64,000 nt of DNA from JAKANT01 sp035502095. GTDB lineage: Bacteria; Pseudomonadota; Gammaproteobacteria; Burkholderiales; Burkholderiaceae_F. Shown here one piece after another: positions 7,253-16,277 of the stretch. Numbering within the stretch: position 1 is the stretch's first letter; the number at the start of each line of letters is the position of its first letter. The stretch spans positions 116,233 through 180,232 of the forward strand of contig DATJUX010000020.1 in NCBI GenBank assembly GCA_035502095.1, in the 5' to 3' direction. Both the position numbers and the translations under genes were made by a program. Below the pieces are notes generated by a model. That model worked only from the letters and a program-made list of their open reading frames with translations. It made no database searches and had not been told where the DNA came from.

Positions 7253-8275
7253 TTACGACGCATCGGGTCCGAGCGCTTGGACACGCTCGAAGGAGCCGCT
7301 CCGCGTCGACGCGAAGAGCGCATCGATCGTGCGCATGTTGACGATCGCATCGTCCAGTGCCGCCGCGTTCGGCTGCTCGTGGCGCACGGCGTGCGAGAAC
7401 GCCTCGGCCTGCAACTGGTACTGGTCCGCTACGGGCAGCGTCGTGATCCGTCCGCAGCTGCCGTCGAGCGTGCTCCCGTCATCGATGCGGTAGCGACACG
7501 GCACGTCGGGCGGCGCATTGAACGGGATCTCGATCTCGATGCGGCCGCGCGTTCCGGCGAGCACCACGCGCTGGAACGACGCGGCCTGCGTCGACACCGA
7601 GAACGTCAGCTGGCGCCCGGCGCCGAAATCGACCAGCCCCCCCGTGTTGCGATCGGTGCGGAACGTCGGGTCGAGATCCATCGTGGCGGTCGCACGTTGC
7701 GGATCCGCCTCGAAGAACCAGCGCCCCGCGACGATCGCGTAACAACCGATGTCGTACAGCGCCCCGCCACCGATGTCGGCCTGGTTGCGGATGTTCGCCG
7801 GATCGTCGTTGAAGTAGCTGAATCCCACCTGGACGAAGCGCAGCGCGCCGATCGCTCCGCGCCGCACCTGTTCGCGCGCTTCGATCCACTGCGGGTGGAA
7901 CCGCACCATGAAGGCCTCGCGGATGTGGACCTTGTGCGCGAAGGGCCGCAGGACCTCGAGGTCGGTGGCGTGCAGCGCCATCGGCTTTTCGCACAGCACG
8001 TGCTTGCCGGCCTTGGCGGCCGCAAGCGTCAACGGCACGTGCAGGTGGTTCGGCAGCGGGTTGTAGACGGCCTCGATGTCCGGGTCGGCCAGCATCGCCT
8101 CGTAGGAACCGTACGCCTTGGCGATGCCGAGTTCGGCGGTGGCGCGCTGCGCGCGCTGCAGGTCCCGCGATGCGAGCCCGGCCACCACGAGCGAGCGGCT
8201 CTTGCGCATGCCGGGAATGACCTTCTTTGTGCCGATGAGTGCGGACGAGAGGATGCCCCAGCGAACCGGTTCCAA
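7253..8275 (-). CDS. Gfo/Idh/MocA family NAD(P)-dependent oxidoreductase
   Basis: A 340-residue protein. The N-terminal Rossmann domain opens with RWGILSSALIGTK, and the conserved EKP motif appears as HVLCEKPMA at about 93-101. The C-terminal half is the family's alpha/beta substrate domain with GGGALYDIGCY. Members oxidise or reduce sugars and related alcohols; the substrate here is unknown. The start is TTG at 8275, supported by GGGGGAGA five bases upstream. It lies 36 bases after the hydrolase gene on the same strand, so the two may be cotranscribed. Confidence 0.87.
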   Translation of the reverse strand: MEPVRWGILSSALIGTKKVIPGMRKSRSLVVAGLASRDLQRAQRATAELGIAKAYGSYEAMLADPDIEAVYNPLPNHLHVPLTLAAAKAGKHVLCEKPMALHATDLEVLRPFAHKVHIREAFMVRFHPQWIEAREQVRRGAIGALRFVQVGFSYFNDDPANIRNQADIGGGALYDIGCYAIVAGRWFFEADPQRATATMDLDPTFRTDRNTGGLVDFGAGRQLTFSVSTQAASFQRVVLAGTRGRIEIEIPFNAPPDVPCRYRIDDGSTLDGSCGRITTLPVADQYQLQAEAFSHAVRHEQPNAAALDDAIVNMRTIDALFASTRSGSFERVQALGPDAS

Positions 8276-8311
8276 TTCTGTCTCCCCCGGAGAGTTTTTC
8301 GGGCGCGCAGC

Positions 8312-9211
8312 TTACGCCGGCGCCAGGTGCGCGCGCAGCCAGTCGAGCGTCGCATCCCACGTGCGCCGGGCTGCCTCCGGATCCTTGAAGTTGAACACGT
8401 GTCCCGCGCCGGGCACGACGATGATTTGCACGTCGCGTCCGCGCGCCGCGAGCGCGCGCTCGAGGCGCCGCGATTCCTCGACCGGTGCCGACGTGTCGTC
8501 CGCGCCATGGACGAGCAGGACCGGCGCGCGCAGCGTGTCGACGTAGGTCATGGGCGAGGCCCGGTGCAGCATCTGCTCGAACTCCTCGTCGGTCGTCGCC
8601 CCCGACTCGCGGCGGAAGTACCACTCGATCACGCGGAACGCGACCCGAAAGCCCCAGTCGTTGCGCTCGGTGTCGAACCACATGCGGAAGTCCGTCACCG
8701 GATAGTACGCGACCACCGCCCTGACATCGGGCGCGTGCGCCGCCATTAACAGGCTGTAGATGCCGCCCTGGGAGAAACCGAGCGCCGCGATGCGCGCCCG
8801 ATCGACGCGCGGCTGCGCGCGCACGATCTGCAGCGCGGCGACCGGATCCGATGCCTCGCGCCAGGCGAAGGTGTTGCGCTGGAACGTTCCGTCGATGAGC
8901 CGCCAGTAATCGACCGCGACGGCGAGGTAGCCATGCGCGGTGAGATCGCGCGCGACTCCTTTCATGTCGGCCGCGGTCCGCCCGGCTTCCGGGTGCACGA
9001 TCACGGTTGGAAATGGGCCGAAACCCGGCGGCTGCGCCCACTCCAGATGCACCCGCAGCGGCCCGCGCGTGACGTCTTCGGTCCACGTCGCGATGCCCGG
9101 CGGATCGCGCTCGGGGTAGATGAGATAATGATTCATGCAGCCGCTCGTGATCACGAGCGGCGCAGCGACATTGACCGCGATCCGGGCGAGGCCGCGAGCA
9201 AGCGAGCTCAT
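8312..9211 (-). CDS. Dienelactone-hydrolase-like alpha/beta hydrolase
   Basis: A 299-residue protein with an N-terminal hydrophobic segment ending in ITSGC, possibly a weak lipobox or an uncleaved signal. The alpha/beta hydrolase core shows the nucleophile elbow GFSQGG, an acid in VHGADD and the catalytic histidine in PGAGHVF, in dienelactone-hydrolase order. ATG 9211 was chosen because it begins the signal-like segment; the frame stays open further upstream but looks non-coding there. The substrate is unknown. It precedes the Gfo/Idh/MocA gene by 36 bases on the same strand. Confidence 0.83.
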   Translation of the reverse strand: MSSLARGLARIAVNVAAPLVITSGCMNHYLIYPERDPPGIATWTEDVTRGPLRVHLEWAQPPGFGPFPTVIVHPEAGRTAADMKGVARDLTAHGYLAVAVDYWRLIDGTFQRNTFAWREASDPVAALQIVRAQPRVDRARIAALGFSQGGIYSLLMAAHAPDVRAVVAYYPVTDFRMWFDTERNDWGFRVAFRVIEWYFRRESGATTDEEFEQMLHRASPMTYVDTLRAPVLLVHGADDTSAPVEESRRLERALAARGRDVQIIVVPGAGHVFNFKDPEAARRTWDATLDWLRAHLAPA

Positions 9212-9422
9212 GATGCCCCGCGTTGCAGAGCCAACCGGGCGTCCGCGCGGTACGAACATCAGCGCAACGTCGCCGCCTGTACAGCGTTCGACAGAGCGCT
9301 TTGGCGAGAAATCGCGCGACTCGACACTGGAAATCGAAGCGGTTCTTCTCGAGCAGCCATGGTGATCGGACGGCGCTAAAGTTGCGCTTCCAAGCCACGA
9401 CGCAGTCTGCCGAGCGCCGGTC

Positions 9423-10478
9423 ATGAACACAAGAAGCCTGCCTTTCGACCCCGCCCGCCTGCCGGCTGACCGCCTGCCGGCGCTCTTGCAGGCGATGCCG
9501 AAGGCGGAACTGCACATCCACATCGAAGGCTCCCTGGAGCCCGAACTGATCTTTGCGCTGGCACGGCGCAACGGTGTGCCGCTCGCCTATGAGAGCGTGG
9601 AGGCGCTGCGCGCTGCCTATGCATTCACCGACCTGCAGAGTTTCCTCGACATCTACTACGCCGGTGCGTCCGTGCTGATCACGGCGCAGGACTTCGAGGA
9701 CATGGCCTGGGCGTACTTCCAGCGCGCCGCGGCCGACCACGTGCGGCGCGCCGAGATCTTCTTCGACCCGCAGACGCATACCGAGCGCGGCGTGCGGATC
9801 GCGACTGTGATCGCGGGACTGGCGCGGGCGCAGGCGCGTGCGCGTGCGGAGCTCGACATCCAAAGCGCCTTGATCCTCTGTTTCCTGCGCCACCTCAGCG
9901 AGGAGGCCGCCTTCGAGGCGCTCGAGGAGGCGTTGCCGTTGCGCGACGCTTTCGTCGGCGTCGGGCTCGATTCGTCCGAACGCGGCCACCCGCCGGAGAA
10001 GTTCGCGCGCGTCTTCGAGCGCTGCGGCGCTCTTGGGTTGCATCGGGTCGCGCACGCGGGCGAAGAGGGGCCGCCGGCCTACATCCGCAGTGCGCTGGAC
10101 GTGCTCCACGTCGAGCGCATCGACCACGGCGTGCGTTGCCTCGAAGATCCGGCTTTGGTCGAACGGCTGGCGCGCGCGCGGGTCCCGCTCACCGTGTGCC
10201 CGTTGTCGAACGTCAAACTGTGCGTGTTCCCGACGCTCGCCGACCACAACCTGCGCCGGCTGCTCGATGCGGGGTTGCAGGCCACCGTGAACTCCGACGA
10301 CCCGGCCTATTTCGGCGGCTACGTCAATCGCAACTATCTCGAGTGCTTCAAGGCGCTGCCGCTCGATGCGACGCACGCGTACCGGCTCGCGCGCGCGGGA
10401 TTCGACGCGAGCTTCTGCGATGCGGGCGAACGGACCGCGCTGGTCGACGCGGTCGACCGCTTCTTCGCCGGCGCGTAG
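9423..10478 (+). CDS. Adenine (or adenosine) deaminase
   Basis: A 351-residue amidohydrolase of the adenosine-deaminase family. Metal ligands are visible in ELHIHIEGS (His31, His33), HAGEEG, and the NSDDPAYFGGY motif; ERIDHGV is also present. The PAYFGGYVN segment and the overall length resemble the bacterial and fungal adenine deaminase branch more than true adenosine deaminases, so conversion of adenine to hypoxanthine is the better guess. The gene immediately upstream of guanine deaminase (37-base gap) fits purine-base salvage or breakdown. The symbol is left blank because the substrate is inferred. Confidence 0.9.
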   Translation: MNTRSLPFDPARLPADRLPALLQAMPKAELHIHIEGSLEPELIFALARRNGVPLAYESVEALRAAYAFTDLQSFLDIYYAGASVLITAQDFEDMAWAYFQRAAADHVRRAEIFFDPQTHTERGVRIATVIAGLARAQARARAELDIQSALILCFLRHLSEEAAFEALEEALPLRDAFVGVGLDSSERGHPPEKFARVFERCGALGLHRVAHAGEEGPPAYIRSALDVLHVERIDHGVRCLEDPALVERLARARVPLTVCPLSNVKLCVFPTLADHNLRRLLDAGLQATVNSDDPAYFGGYVNRNYLECFKALPLDATHAYRLARAGFDASFCDAGERTALVDAVDRFFAGA

Positions 10479-10514
10479 CGCGGCGGCACGGGACCGGGGC
10501 GCGAGAGTCGATCG

Positions 10515-11819
10515 ATGCACCTTGCTGTCCGGGCGAGCCTGCTGGATTTCAGCGCCGATCCTCTGCACGCCGGGAGCGCGCTGCGTTTCGTCGATGACGG
10601 CGTGCTGCTGGTCGATGACGGCCTCATCGCAGCCCGCGGCGAATTCAGCGCGTTGCGGTCGCGCATCGACGCGCACACGCGCCTGCTCGACTACTCGGGA
10701 TGCCTCGTCACGCCGGGCTTCGTCGATACGCACATCCACATGCCGCAGGTCGATGTCATCGCCTCGCCCGCCGCCGGGCTGCTCGACTGGCTCGAGCGCC
10801 ACACCTTTCCCGCCGAAGCGCGGTTTGCCGACCCGGCCGTCGCAGCCGAGGCCGCGCGGTTCTTCCTCGACGAACTCGCGCGGCACGGCACGACCAGCGC
10901 GCTCGTCTTCGGCACGTCGCACGCGGCTTCGATCGAAGCGCTGTTCGAAGAGGGCCTGCGCCGCAATGTCCGCTTGATCGGCGGCAAATGCCTGATGGAC
11001 CGTTTCTGTCCGGAGCCGCTGCGCGACACGGCCGAAGGCGGTGTGCAGGAGAGCGCCGACCTCGCCGCACGCTGGCACGGGCGAGGGCGGCTCGCGTACG
11101 CGATCACACCGCGGTTTGCGGCCACCTCCACGCCGCGCCAGCTCGGACTTGCAGGAGAACTCGCGCGCAGCCGGCCCGAGCTGTACATCCAGAGCCACGT
11201 CGCTGAAAACCTCGACGAGATACGCTGGGTGAAAGAACTGTTTCCCGAGGCGCGCAGCTACCTCGACGTCTACGATCGTGCCGGCCTGCTGCGCGAGCGC
11301 GCCGTGTATGCGCACTGCATCTGGCTGGACGGCGATGACCGGGCGCGCATGCGTGCCTCGGGCGCCGCGGCGGCAGTGTGCCCGACGTCCAACTTGTTCC
11401 TCGGCAGCGGCTTGTTCGACTTTCGTGCCAGCACGGACGCGGGCATGGCGATCACGCTGGCGACCGACGTCGGCGGCGGGCAGTCGTTTTCGATGCTCGC
11501 GACCATGCGCGCGGCGCACGACGTGGCGCGCCTGAAAGGCGTGCCGCTCGGCGCGGCACAACTCTGGTACTGGGCCACGCGGGGCGGCGCGCGCGCGCTC
11601 GGCTGGGAGGACCGGGCCGGCGCGCTGGAAGCGGGATTCGATGCGGACTTCGTCGTGCTCGATCCGCGTGCGACGCCACTGCTCGCGCGTCGCACCGGGC
11701 GTGCAGAATCGCCCGAGGAGTTGCTGTTCGCGCTGCTCGTGCTCGGCGACGATCGTGCCGTGCGCGAGACGTTCATTGCCGGCCGCGCCGGCAAACCGCA
11801 GGTGGAGACGACCGGATGA
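10515..11819 (+). CDS. guaD: Guanine deaminase
   Basis: Converts guanine to xanthine and ammonia. The 434-residue protein is an amidohydrolase with the guanine-deaminase zinc motif PGFVDTHIHMPQ (His73, His75), plus QSHVAEN, YAHCIWL and ATDVGGGQSFSM, all typical of GuaD. Length matches the family. It follows the adenine deaminase by 36 bases, giving a purine-base deaminating pair. Its TGA overlaps the ATG of the permease downstream (ATGA), so those two are probably translationally coupled. Confidence 0.94.
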   Translation: MHLAVRASLLDFSADPLHAGSALRFVDDGVLLVDDGLIAARGEFSALRSRIDAHTRLLDYSGCLVTPGFVDTHIHMPQVDVIASPAAGLLDWLERHTFPAEARFADPAVAAEAARFFLDELARHGTTSALVFGTSHAASIEALFEEGLRRNVRLIGGKCLMDRFCPEPLRDTAEGGVQESADLAARWHGRGRLAYAITPRFAATSTPRQLGLAGELARSRPELYIQSHVAENLDEIRWVKELFPEARSYLDVYDRAGLLRERAVYAHCIWLDGDDRARMRASGAAAAVCPTSNLFLGSGLFDFRASTDAGMAITLATDVGGGQSFSMLATMRAAHDVARLKGVPLGAAQLWYWATRGGARALGWEDRAGALEAGFDADFVVLDPRATPLLARRTGRAESPEELLFALLVLGDDRAVRETFIAGRAGKPQVETTG

Positions 11820-14323
11820 ATCTGCGCCGCACGCTCGAGCAGGCATGGCGCATGACGCTGCGCGACTGGCGCGCCGGCGAATTGCGCCTGCTTGCCGCCG
11901 CGCTCGTGATCGCGGTCGCGGCCGTGGCAAGCGTCGGCTTCTTCGTCGACCGCATCCGGCTCGGCCTGGAGCGCGACGCGACGCAGCTTCTCGGTGCCGA
12001 CGTCGTGGTGTCGAGCGATCAACCGCTGAACGCGGACCTCGCCGACCGAGCACGCCGCGACGGCTTGCAAGTGGCCTACACGGTGGTCTTTCCGAGCATG
12101 GCGGTGAGCGCCGTCGATCCGCGGCTGAACAGTCTCTCCGCGGTGAAGGCGGTTTCGTCCGGCTATCCGTTGCGCGGCGCGGTGCGCATCCAGCAGTCGT
12201 TCACCGCTCCGGACCGGCCGGCGAACGGAATTCCGGCGCCCGGCACGGTCTGGGTCGACGGCCAGGTCGCCGCGACGTTGCGGCTCGAGCCGGGCGGCCA
12301 GCTCAAGCTGGGCGAGGCGACGTTCACGGTGACCGAACTGATCTCCATCGAACCCGATCGTGGAGCGGGGTTCCTCAACTTCGCACCGCGCGTGATGCTC
12401 AACCTCGCGGACCTGCCGGCGACACAACTGATCCAGCCCGGCTCACGCCTGACGTACCGGCTGCTTGCCGCCGGCGAGCGCGACGCGGTGCGCGCGTACT
12501 CCGCCTGGTTGAGCGAGCGCATCGGGCGCGGCCAGCAACTCGAGTCGCTGGAGAGCGGCCGGCCCGAGATGCAGCGCACGCTCGAGCGCGCGCAGCGTTT
12601 CCTGTCCCTGGTGGCGCTGCTGGCGGCGATAATCGCGGCGGTCGCGGTGGCCGCGGCCGCGCGCCGGTTCTCGCTGCGGCACCTCGATTCGTGCGCGATG
12701 ATGCGCTGCCTGGGCCTCGGGCAACGCGACATCTTTCGCCTGTTCGCGCTCGAATTCCTCTACGTAGGACTGGCCGCGTGCCTGCTCGGTGTCGCGGCCG
12801 GATTCGGTTTCCACTTCGTCCTGCTGCAGGTGCTGGGCCCGGTGATCAAGGCGCAGCTGCCGCTGCCTTCGCTGCTACCTGCCGCGCAGGGATTCGTCTG
12901 CGGCCTGCTGCTGCTGCTCGGATTTGCCCTCCCGCCGCTGGCGCAGCTGCGCGCGGTGCCGCCGCTGCGGGTGCTGCGCCGGGATGTCGGAATGCCGACC
13001 ACGCGCGCAGTGCTCGGTTATGCATTCGGCATGCTCGGGTTCCTCGCGCTGCTGATGTGGTCGTCGAACGATCTCAAGGTGGGCGGCCTGACGGCGGGCG
13101 GCTTTGGGCTCGGCGTGGTGTGTTTCGCGCTGGTCGCTTGGGCGGTGCTCAAGTTGCTCGTGCCGCTGCGCGCGATGACCGGGCGCCTCGGCATCTCATG
13201 GCGGTTCGCGGTTGCGGCCGTGCAGCGGCGGCCGGTCGCCACCATCGTGCAGCTGGTCGCGCTCGCGGTGGGGTTGATGGCGCTGCTGCTGCTGACGGTC
13301 ACGCGCACGGACCTCGTCAACGCATGGCGCCGCGCCGTGCCGCCGGACGCACCGAATCGTTTCATCGTCAACATCCAGCCCGACCAGGTCCCCGCGCTGG
13401 AGCAGCGCCTGCGCGCAGCCGGCATCGACGATGCGCCGCTGCACCCGATGATCCGTGGCCGCCTGATCACGCGCAACGGCGCCCCGATCGGCCCCCAGGA
13501 CTACAGCGACGAACGCGCGCAACGGCTGGTCGAACGCGAATTCAACCTCTCCTACACCGATACGGCGCCCACGTACAACCGCATCGTCGCCGGGAGGTGG
13601 TTCGCGCCGGGCGCCGACGAACTGTCGATCGAGGAGGGCATCGCGCAGACGCTCCGCATCAACCTCGGCGACACGCTGACGTTCGACATTGCCGGCACGC
13701 CGGTGAGCGCGCGGGTTACCAGCCTGCGCAAGGTGAGTTGGGATTCGATGCGCGCGAACTTCTTCGTACTCATGCCGTCCCGGTTGCTCGAGAACCAGCC
13801 GAAGAGCTTCATGACCGCCTTTCACCTGCCGCCGGACCAGGCAAGCCTGACCGGCGACCTTCTGCAGGCGTTCCCCAATCTCACGATCGTCGACACCAGC
13901 GCCATATTCCGTCAGATCCAGGCGGTGCTGGACCAGGTGATCGCCGCCGTCGAGTTCCTGTTCGCCTTCACGCTCGCGGCGGGAATCCTGGTGCTGTACG
14001 CCGCGCTCGCCAGCTCGCACGACGAGCGGGTACGGGAGGCCGCGCTGCTGCGCGCGATCGGCGCGTCGCGCGCACAACTCGCGCGGGCGCAGACCGCCGA
14101 GATGGTCTGCCTCGGGGGCCTGGCGGGCCTGCTCGCGGCCGGCGGCGCCACCGCGATCGGATGGGCGCTGGCGCGCTTTGCGTTCGAGTTCGAGTACGCG
14201 GTGACGCCGTGGGTGTTCCTGCTCGGTACAGTCGGCGGCGCCGTGTGCGCGCTGATCGGCGGGTGGATCGGCTTGCGCAACGTCCTCAAGACGCCGCCGC
14301 TCACGACGTTGCGCGAATCATGA
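11816..14323 (+). CDS. YbbP-like ABC transporter permease (FtsX/MacB superfamily)
   Basis: An 835-residue integral membrane protein with one N-terminal transmembrane helix (about 24-44), a large periplasmic MacB-type domain, then a core of membrane segments (about 260-500), a second periplasmic domain and three C-terminal helices. This duplicated FtsX layout is that of YbbP, the permease partner of the YbbA ATPase. Proposed roles for the family are release or transport of lipid-like or peptide substrates; the actual substrate is uncertain. No ATPase gene is adjacent, which is unusual. The start overlaps the guaD stop and its own stop overlaps the globin start. Confidence 0.88.
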   Translation: MNLRRTLEQAWRMTLRDWRAGELRLLAAALVIAVAAVASVGFFVDRIRLGLERDATQLLGADVVVSSDQPLNADLADRARRDGLQVAYTVVFPSMAVSAVDPRLNSLSAVKAVSSGYPLRGAVRIQQSFTAPDRPANGIPAPGTVWVDGQVAATLRLEPGGQLKLGEATFTVTELISIEPDRGAGFLNFAPRVMLNLADLPATQLIQPGSRLTYRLLAAGERDAVRAYSAWLSERIGRGQQLESLESGRPEMQRTLERAQRFLSLVALLAAIIAAVAVAAAARRFSLRHLDSCAMMRCLGLGQRDIFRLFALEFLYVGLAACLLGVAAGFGFHFVLLQVLGPVIKAQLPLPSLLPAAQGFVCGLLLLLGFALPPLAQLRAVPPLRVLRRDVGMPTTRAVLGYAFGMLGFLALLMWSSNDLKVGGLTAGGFGLGVVCFALVAWAVLKLLVPLRAMTGRLGISWRFAVAAVQRRPVATIVQLVALAVGLMALLLLTVTRTDLVNAWRRAVPPDAPNRFIVNIQPDQVPALEQRLRAAGIDDAPLHPMIRGRLITRNGAPIGPQDYSDERAQRLVEREFNLSYTDTAPTYNRIVAGRWFAPGADELSIEEGIAQTLRINLGDTLTFDIAGTPVSARVTSLRKVSWDSMRANFFVLMPSRLLENQPKSFMTAFHLPPDQASLTGDLLQAFPNLTIVDTSAIFRQIQAVLDQVIAAVEFLFAFTLAAGILVLYAALASSHDERVREAALLRAIGASRAQLARAQTAEMVCLGGLAGLLAAGGATAIGWALARFAFEFEYAVTPWVFLLGTVGGAVCALIGGWIGLRNVLKTPPLTTLRES

Positions 14324-14736
14324 GCGAAATCGATCGCACCTACGTGCCTGGCGCCGCGACGACCCCATACGAGCTGCTCGGCGGCGAGGCGGCGGTGCGC
14401 GCGCTCGTCGAGCGTTTCTACGACCTGATCGAACAGGACCCGGCCTATGCGGGAATCCGCCGCCTGCACGGTGCCGATCTCGCGGGCGCTCGCAACAAGC
14501 TGTATTGGTACCTGAGCGGCTGGCTCGGCGGACCGGACCTTTATATCGAGCGGTTCGGCCATCCGAGACTGCGTGCGCGGCACCTGCCGTTTTCGATCGG
14601 CGTGCCGGAGCGCGACGCGTGGCTGGCATGCATGCACCGTGCGATGCAGGACACGGGCGTGCCGGATGGCCTGCGCGAGGCCCTCGCCGGCGCGTTCTTC
14701 AAGACGGCCGACTGGATGCGCAACCGGCCCGAGTAG
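14320..14736 (+). CDS. Group 2 truncated haemoglobin
   Basis: A 138-residue small haem globin. It shows the TrHb2 pattern: YELLGGEAAVRALVERFYD at the start, the proximal histidine in ARHLPFSI (His88), and the conserved Trp at about 101 in DAWLACM. Group 2 globins bind oxygen or NO tightly and are linked to detoxification or redox chemistry. Its ATG overlaps the permease stop (ATGA), so it is coupled to that gene and, through it, to guaD. Confidence 0.92.
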   Translation: MSEIDRTYVPGAATTPYELLGGEAAVRALVERFYDLIEQDPAYAGIRRLHGADLAGARNKLYWYLSGWLGGPDLYIERFGHPRLRARHLPFSIGVPERDAWLACMHRAMQDTGVPDGLREALAGAFFKTADWMRNRPE

Positions 14737-14798
14737 GCGCTCCTTGCGCAAAACGGTCGAACCGACCGCATGGCTATGATCGGCGACGGAGAACTCTC

Positions 14799-16142
14799 GT
14801 GTCCGACCCACTGACAATCCTGGCTTCTGTTGCGGCGGTGCTGGCAGCTGCCGTCGTGGTACTCGGCGTCGTCGCATGGCGCGCGCGCACCGCCGCGGCG
14901 TTCGCGCGGCTGGACGATCTCCAGCGACGCACCGACCAGGCGAGCGAACGGCTGGAGCGCGAACTGCGCGCGGCCGTCGAGGGCGCGGCGAGCGGCCTGC
15001 GCATCGAAACCAGCCGGCGCCTGAACGAGATGCAGACGAGCCTCGCCAACCTGCAGACCACGCAGCTCTCGGCCTTCGGCCAGCAGACCCAGCAGCAGGC
15101 CGCCGACCTCGGCAACGCCGTGCGGACGAACCTGATGGACGTGCGCCAGACGCTCGAGGCCCGGCTGCTCACGCTGCAGCAGGGCAACGAGGCGCGGCTC
15201 GAACAGATGCGGGCGACCGTGGAGGAGAAGCTGCAGTCGGCGCTGGAGACGCGGCTGGGCGAGAGTTTCCGTCTCGTATCCGAACGGCTCGAGCAGGTCC
15301 ATCGCGGCCTCGGCGAGATGCAGGCGCTCGCGCAAGGCGTGGGCGACCTCAAGCGCGTGCTCTCCAATGTCAAGACGCGCGGCATGTTCGGCGAGGTCCA
15401 GCTCGCCGCACTGCTGGAACAGGTGCTCGCCCCCGACCAGTACGAGCGCAACGTGCGCACGCGGCCCGGTTCGCGGGATCCGGTGGAATTCGCGGTCAAG
15501 CTGCCGGGCAGGGACGACGGCCGTCCGGTCTGGCTGCCGATCGACGCGAAGTTCCCCACGCACGACTACGAGCGCTTGCTCGCGGCGCACGACGTCGCGG
15601 ACAAGGAAGCGGTGGAGACGGCGGCGCGTGCTCTCGAGCAGCGTATACGGCTGGAGGCGAAGACGATCAGGGAAAAATATGTCGAGCCGCCGCATACCAC
15701 CGACTTCGCGATCCTGTTCCTGCCGACCGAGGGCCTGTTCGCGGAAGCGCTGCGCCGCCCGGGCCTGAGCGAATCGCTCAATCGAGAATTGCGCATCGTG
15801 ATCGCCGGTCCCACGACGCTGTTCGCCATGCTCAACTCGCTGCAGATGGGCTTTCGCACCCTGGCGCTCGAACGCCGCTCGGCCGAGGTCTGGCAGGTGC
15901 TCGGCTCGGTCAAATCGGAATTCGCGAAGTTCGGCGATGTCCTGGCCCGCCTCAAGGGCCAGCTGGCCACGGCGTCAAAGACGATCGACGATGCGCAAGC
16001 GCGCACGCGCCAGATGCAGCGCAAGTTGCAGGACGTCGAGTCGCTTCCCGCCGGCGCGCAGGCGCCGCTGTTCGAAAATACCGATGCCGGGTCGCGCGTT
16101 TTGCCTGCATCGCTCCCGCGTACCACCGAACCGCAGCGCTGA
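14799..16142 (+). CDS. rmuC: RmuC-family protein
   Basis: A 447-residue protein with an N-terminal transmembrane helix (about 5-27), a long coiled coil (about 40-200) and a C-terminal nuclease-like RmuC domain (NVKTRGMFGEVQL, LPIDAKFPTHDYE, FLPTEGLF). RmuC limits small inversions or recombination at DNA ends in E. coli. The start is GTG at 14799, supported by GGAGA six bases upstream. It is separated by 62 bases from the globin gene, so it may have its own promoter. Confidence 0.92.
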   Translation: MSDPLTILASVAAVLAAAVVVLGVVAWRARTAAAFARLDDLQRRTDQASERLERELRAAVEGAASGLRIETSRRLNEMQTSLANLQTTQLSAFGQQTQQQAADLGNAVRTNLMDVRQTLEARLLTLQQGNEARLEQMRATVEEKLQSALETRLGESFRLVSERLEQVHRGLGEMQALAQGVGDLKRVLSNVKTRGMFGEVQLAALLEQVLAPDQYERNVRTRPGSRDPVEFAVKLPGRDDGRPVWLPIDAKFPTHDYERLLAAHDVADKEAVETAARALEQRIRLEAKTIREKYVEPPHTTDFAILFLPTEGLFAEALRRPGLSESLNRELRIVIAGPTTLFAMLNSLQMGFRTLALERRSAEVWQVLGSVKSEFAKFGDVLARLKGQLATASKTIDDAQARTRQMQRKLQDVESLPAGAQAPLFENTDAGSRVLPASLPRTTEPQR

Positions 16143-16277
16143 CTCGCGCTCTGCGCTGACGCGACCGCGCAGCCCATGGTTGCGGGGTGCCAACAACGTC
16201 GTGAATATTCTGCAACCGCGTTGTCAACGCGTTCCGCTGCGGTTCTAATCCCCGCCACTCGAGAGAGTGGAGCGCTG

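Noticed and set aside
7479..12053. 1524-codon minus-strand frame across the hydrolase, deaminase and permease genes
   Set aside because: It overlaps four well-supported genes on both strands, is Arg-rich and has no recognisable domain. Only GC bias keeps it open.
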